5,918 nucleotides of DNA from Planctomycetota bacterium (GTDB lineage Bacteria; Planctomycetota; UBA11346): contig JACDGQ010000219.1 of the NCBI GenBank assembly GCA_013821615.1, forward strand, positions 1 to 5,918. The letters are read 5' to 3'. Both the position numbers and the translations under genes were made by a program. Position 1 is the first letter of the stretch; each line of letters starts with the position of its first letter. The notes beneath the pieces were generated by a model. That model was given only the letters and a program-made list of their open reading frames with translations. It had not been told where the DNA came from and ran no database searches. Shown here in pieces: positions 5,221 to 5,918 of this stretch.

Positions 5221-5706
5221 ATGGTCAGCGCGAGCGGGATGAATGTCGATTACATCAATCCCTTCATCGAGGCGACGGTCACGACCTTCCAGTCGATGTG
5301 TTCGCTGCTGGTGGCACGCGAGAAGGTCTTCCTCAAGGGCAATGACCAGGTGAACTACGGCGTCAGCGGCATCATCGGCCTCGCCGGCGAAGCGCAGGGC
5401 GCGGTGGTGCTGAGCTTCCCCGAGGACACCGCGCGCAAGGTCATCGGCAAGCTCGTCGGCGAGGAGTTCGAGACCATCAACGCCGCCGTGGTCGATGGCG
5501 TCGGCGAGCTCACCAACATCATCGCCGGCGATGCCAAGAACCGCCTGGCCCAGAAGGGCTACAAGTTCGACCTCGGCCTGCCGCGCATCGTCTCCGGCCG
5601 CAGCCACATCGCGGCACAGAGCCGCGGCGTGCAGTGCCTGGTCATCACCTTCAAGTCCGAGTCCGGGCCCTTCTCCCTGGAAGTCAGCCTCAAGAAGACC
5701 GGTTGA
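5221..5706 (+). CDS. cheX: CheX-type chemotaxis phosphatase
   Basis: Members of the CheC/CheX/FliY family remove the phosphoryl group from phosphorylated CheY or related response regulators. The 161 residues cover the usual single-domain CheX length. The family signature is present: D92-x3-E96-x2-N99, followed 22 residues later by P121 (DGVGELTNIIAG, then LGLPRIVSG). E96 and N99 are the catalytic pair, so the enzyme should be active. Other CheX-like segments are AVVLSFPEDTARKVIGKLVG (61-80) and CLVITFKSESG (139-149). There is no signal peptide, so it is cytoplasmic. An alternative start at 5239 would give MNVDYINPF, closer to the usual family N-terminus. I kept 5221 because GGACGG lies upstream at suitable distance, but either is possible. 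The kinase gene follows after a single base, indicating one operon and probable translational coupling. The target regulator is not in the window. Confidence 0.93.
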   Translation: MVSASGMNVDYINPFIEATVTTFQSMCSLLVAREKVFLKGNDQVNYGVSGIIGLAGEAQGAVVLSFPEDTARKVIGKLVGEEFETINAAVVDGVGELTNIIAGDAKNRLAQKGYKFDLGLPRIVSGRSHIAAQSRGVQCLVITFKSESGPFSLEVSLKKTG

Positions 5707-5707
5707 G

Positions 5708-5918
5708 ATGGCGGCGGCGGAGCAGCCCGGGCCGGCCGCCGACGAGCGCGAGCTGCTGCGCGAGCGCATGGCCGGCCTCGGTGCGATCGCCGCCGGCGTC
5801 GCCCACGAGCTGAACAACCCGATCGGCTACATCGCCAGCAACCTCAACACTCTCGGCCGCTACGGTGCGGCCCTGGTGAGCGTCGTCGCCCACGCTGACG
5901 CGGCCATCCCGGAGGGCG
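5708..5918 (+). CDS. Sensor histidine kinase, HisKA class (5' part only)
   Basis: Seventy residues are visible before the window ends. Residues 21-40 carry a clear HisKA dimerisation and phospho-acceptor motif, MAGLGAIAAGVAHELNNPIG, with His33 as the autophosphorylation site. The following YIASNLNTLGRY is typical of the second part of this helix. The ATP-binding catalytic domain must lie beyond the right edge. Only 20 mostly acidic, Ala/Pro-containing residues precede the motif, so there is no room for a transmembrane, PAS or GAF sensor domain. It is therefore probably a soluble kinase that receives its signal from a partner or from a C-terminal domain. The ATG at 5708 lies one base after the cheX stop, so translation is probably coupled. 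A start inside cheX cannot be excluded but I saw no better candidate. Confidence 0.9.
   Translation, partial: MAAAEQPGPAADERELLRERMAGLGAIAAGVAHELNNPIGYIASNLNTLGRYGAALVSVVAHADAAIPEG

Noticed and set aside
4680..5345. Plus-strand frame (221 aa) spanning the membrane gene and the cheX start
   Set aside because: It is antisense to the 88-aa membrane gene and overlaps cheX out of frame. Its Gly/Gln/Pro-rich translation looks non-coding.
4687..5817. Minus-strand frame (376 aa) opposite cheX
   Set aside because: It is antisense to cheX, which has its full catalytic signature, and also overlaps the membrane gene out of frame.

Overview
The window is high-GC bacterial DNA. Strong third-position GC bias opens long spurious frames opposite and beside nearly every real gene. 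I support seven protein genes: an exported lipoprotein (cut by the left edge), glutamine-dependent NAD+ synthetase, an exported beta-propeller-like protein, an unrecognised 129-aa protein, an 88-aa two-helix membrane protein, a CheX-type phosphatase, and the start of a histidine kinase (cut by the right edge). The propeller protein resembles, from memory, an exported family common in Planctomycetota and Verrucomicrobiota. The NAD synthetase is the fused two-domain type found widely in bacteria. Together these suggest an environmental Gram-negative-type bacterium, possibly of the Planctomycetes-Verrucomicrobia group. That placement is inference and I cannot confirm it without a database search.

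Layout. Positions 1-2144 hold a minus-strand pair: nadE (522-2144), followed 79 bases downstream by the lipoprotein gene (1-442). No clear terminator separates them, so they may be co-transcribed. A divergent spacer of about 290 bases (2145-2437) carries a purine-rich block, then a pyrimidine-rich block, with a perfect 14-base inverted repeat between them. It separates nadE from the plus-strand exported propeller gene (2438-3829). That gene ends one base from the stop of a convergent minus-strand gene (3831-4220). Upstream of the latter lies a 546-base stretch with no convincing gene (4221-4766). It contains an AT-richer island with a dyad and a possible promoter, plus several strong hairpins and palindromes. 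The small membrane protein gene (4767-5033, minus) comes next. A second divergent spacer (5034-5220) leads to the plus-strand cheX and histidine kinase genes (5221-5918).

How the genes work together. The only clear functional unit is cheX plus the kinase. The two coding regions are separated by one base, so a phosphoryl-group remover and a phosphoryl donor are probably made together, acting on a response regulator encoded outside the window. The kinase reaches its phospho-acceptor histidine by residue 33, so it has no N-terminal sensor domain. NadE carries out the last step of NAD biosynthesis and shows no obvious functional link to its neighbours. I saw no CRISPR array, tRNA, rRNA, transposase, integrase or phage gene.
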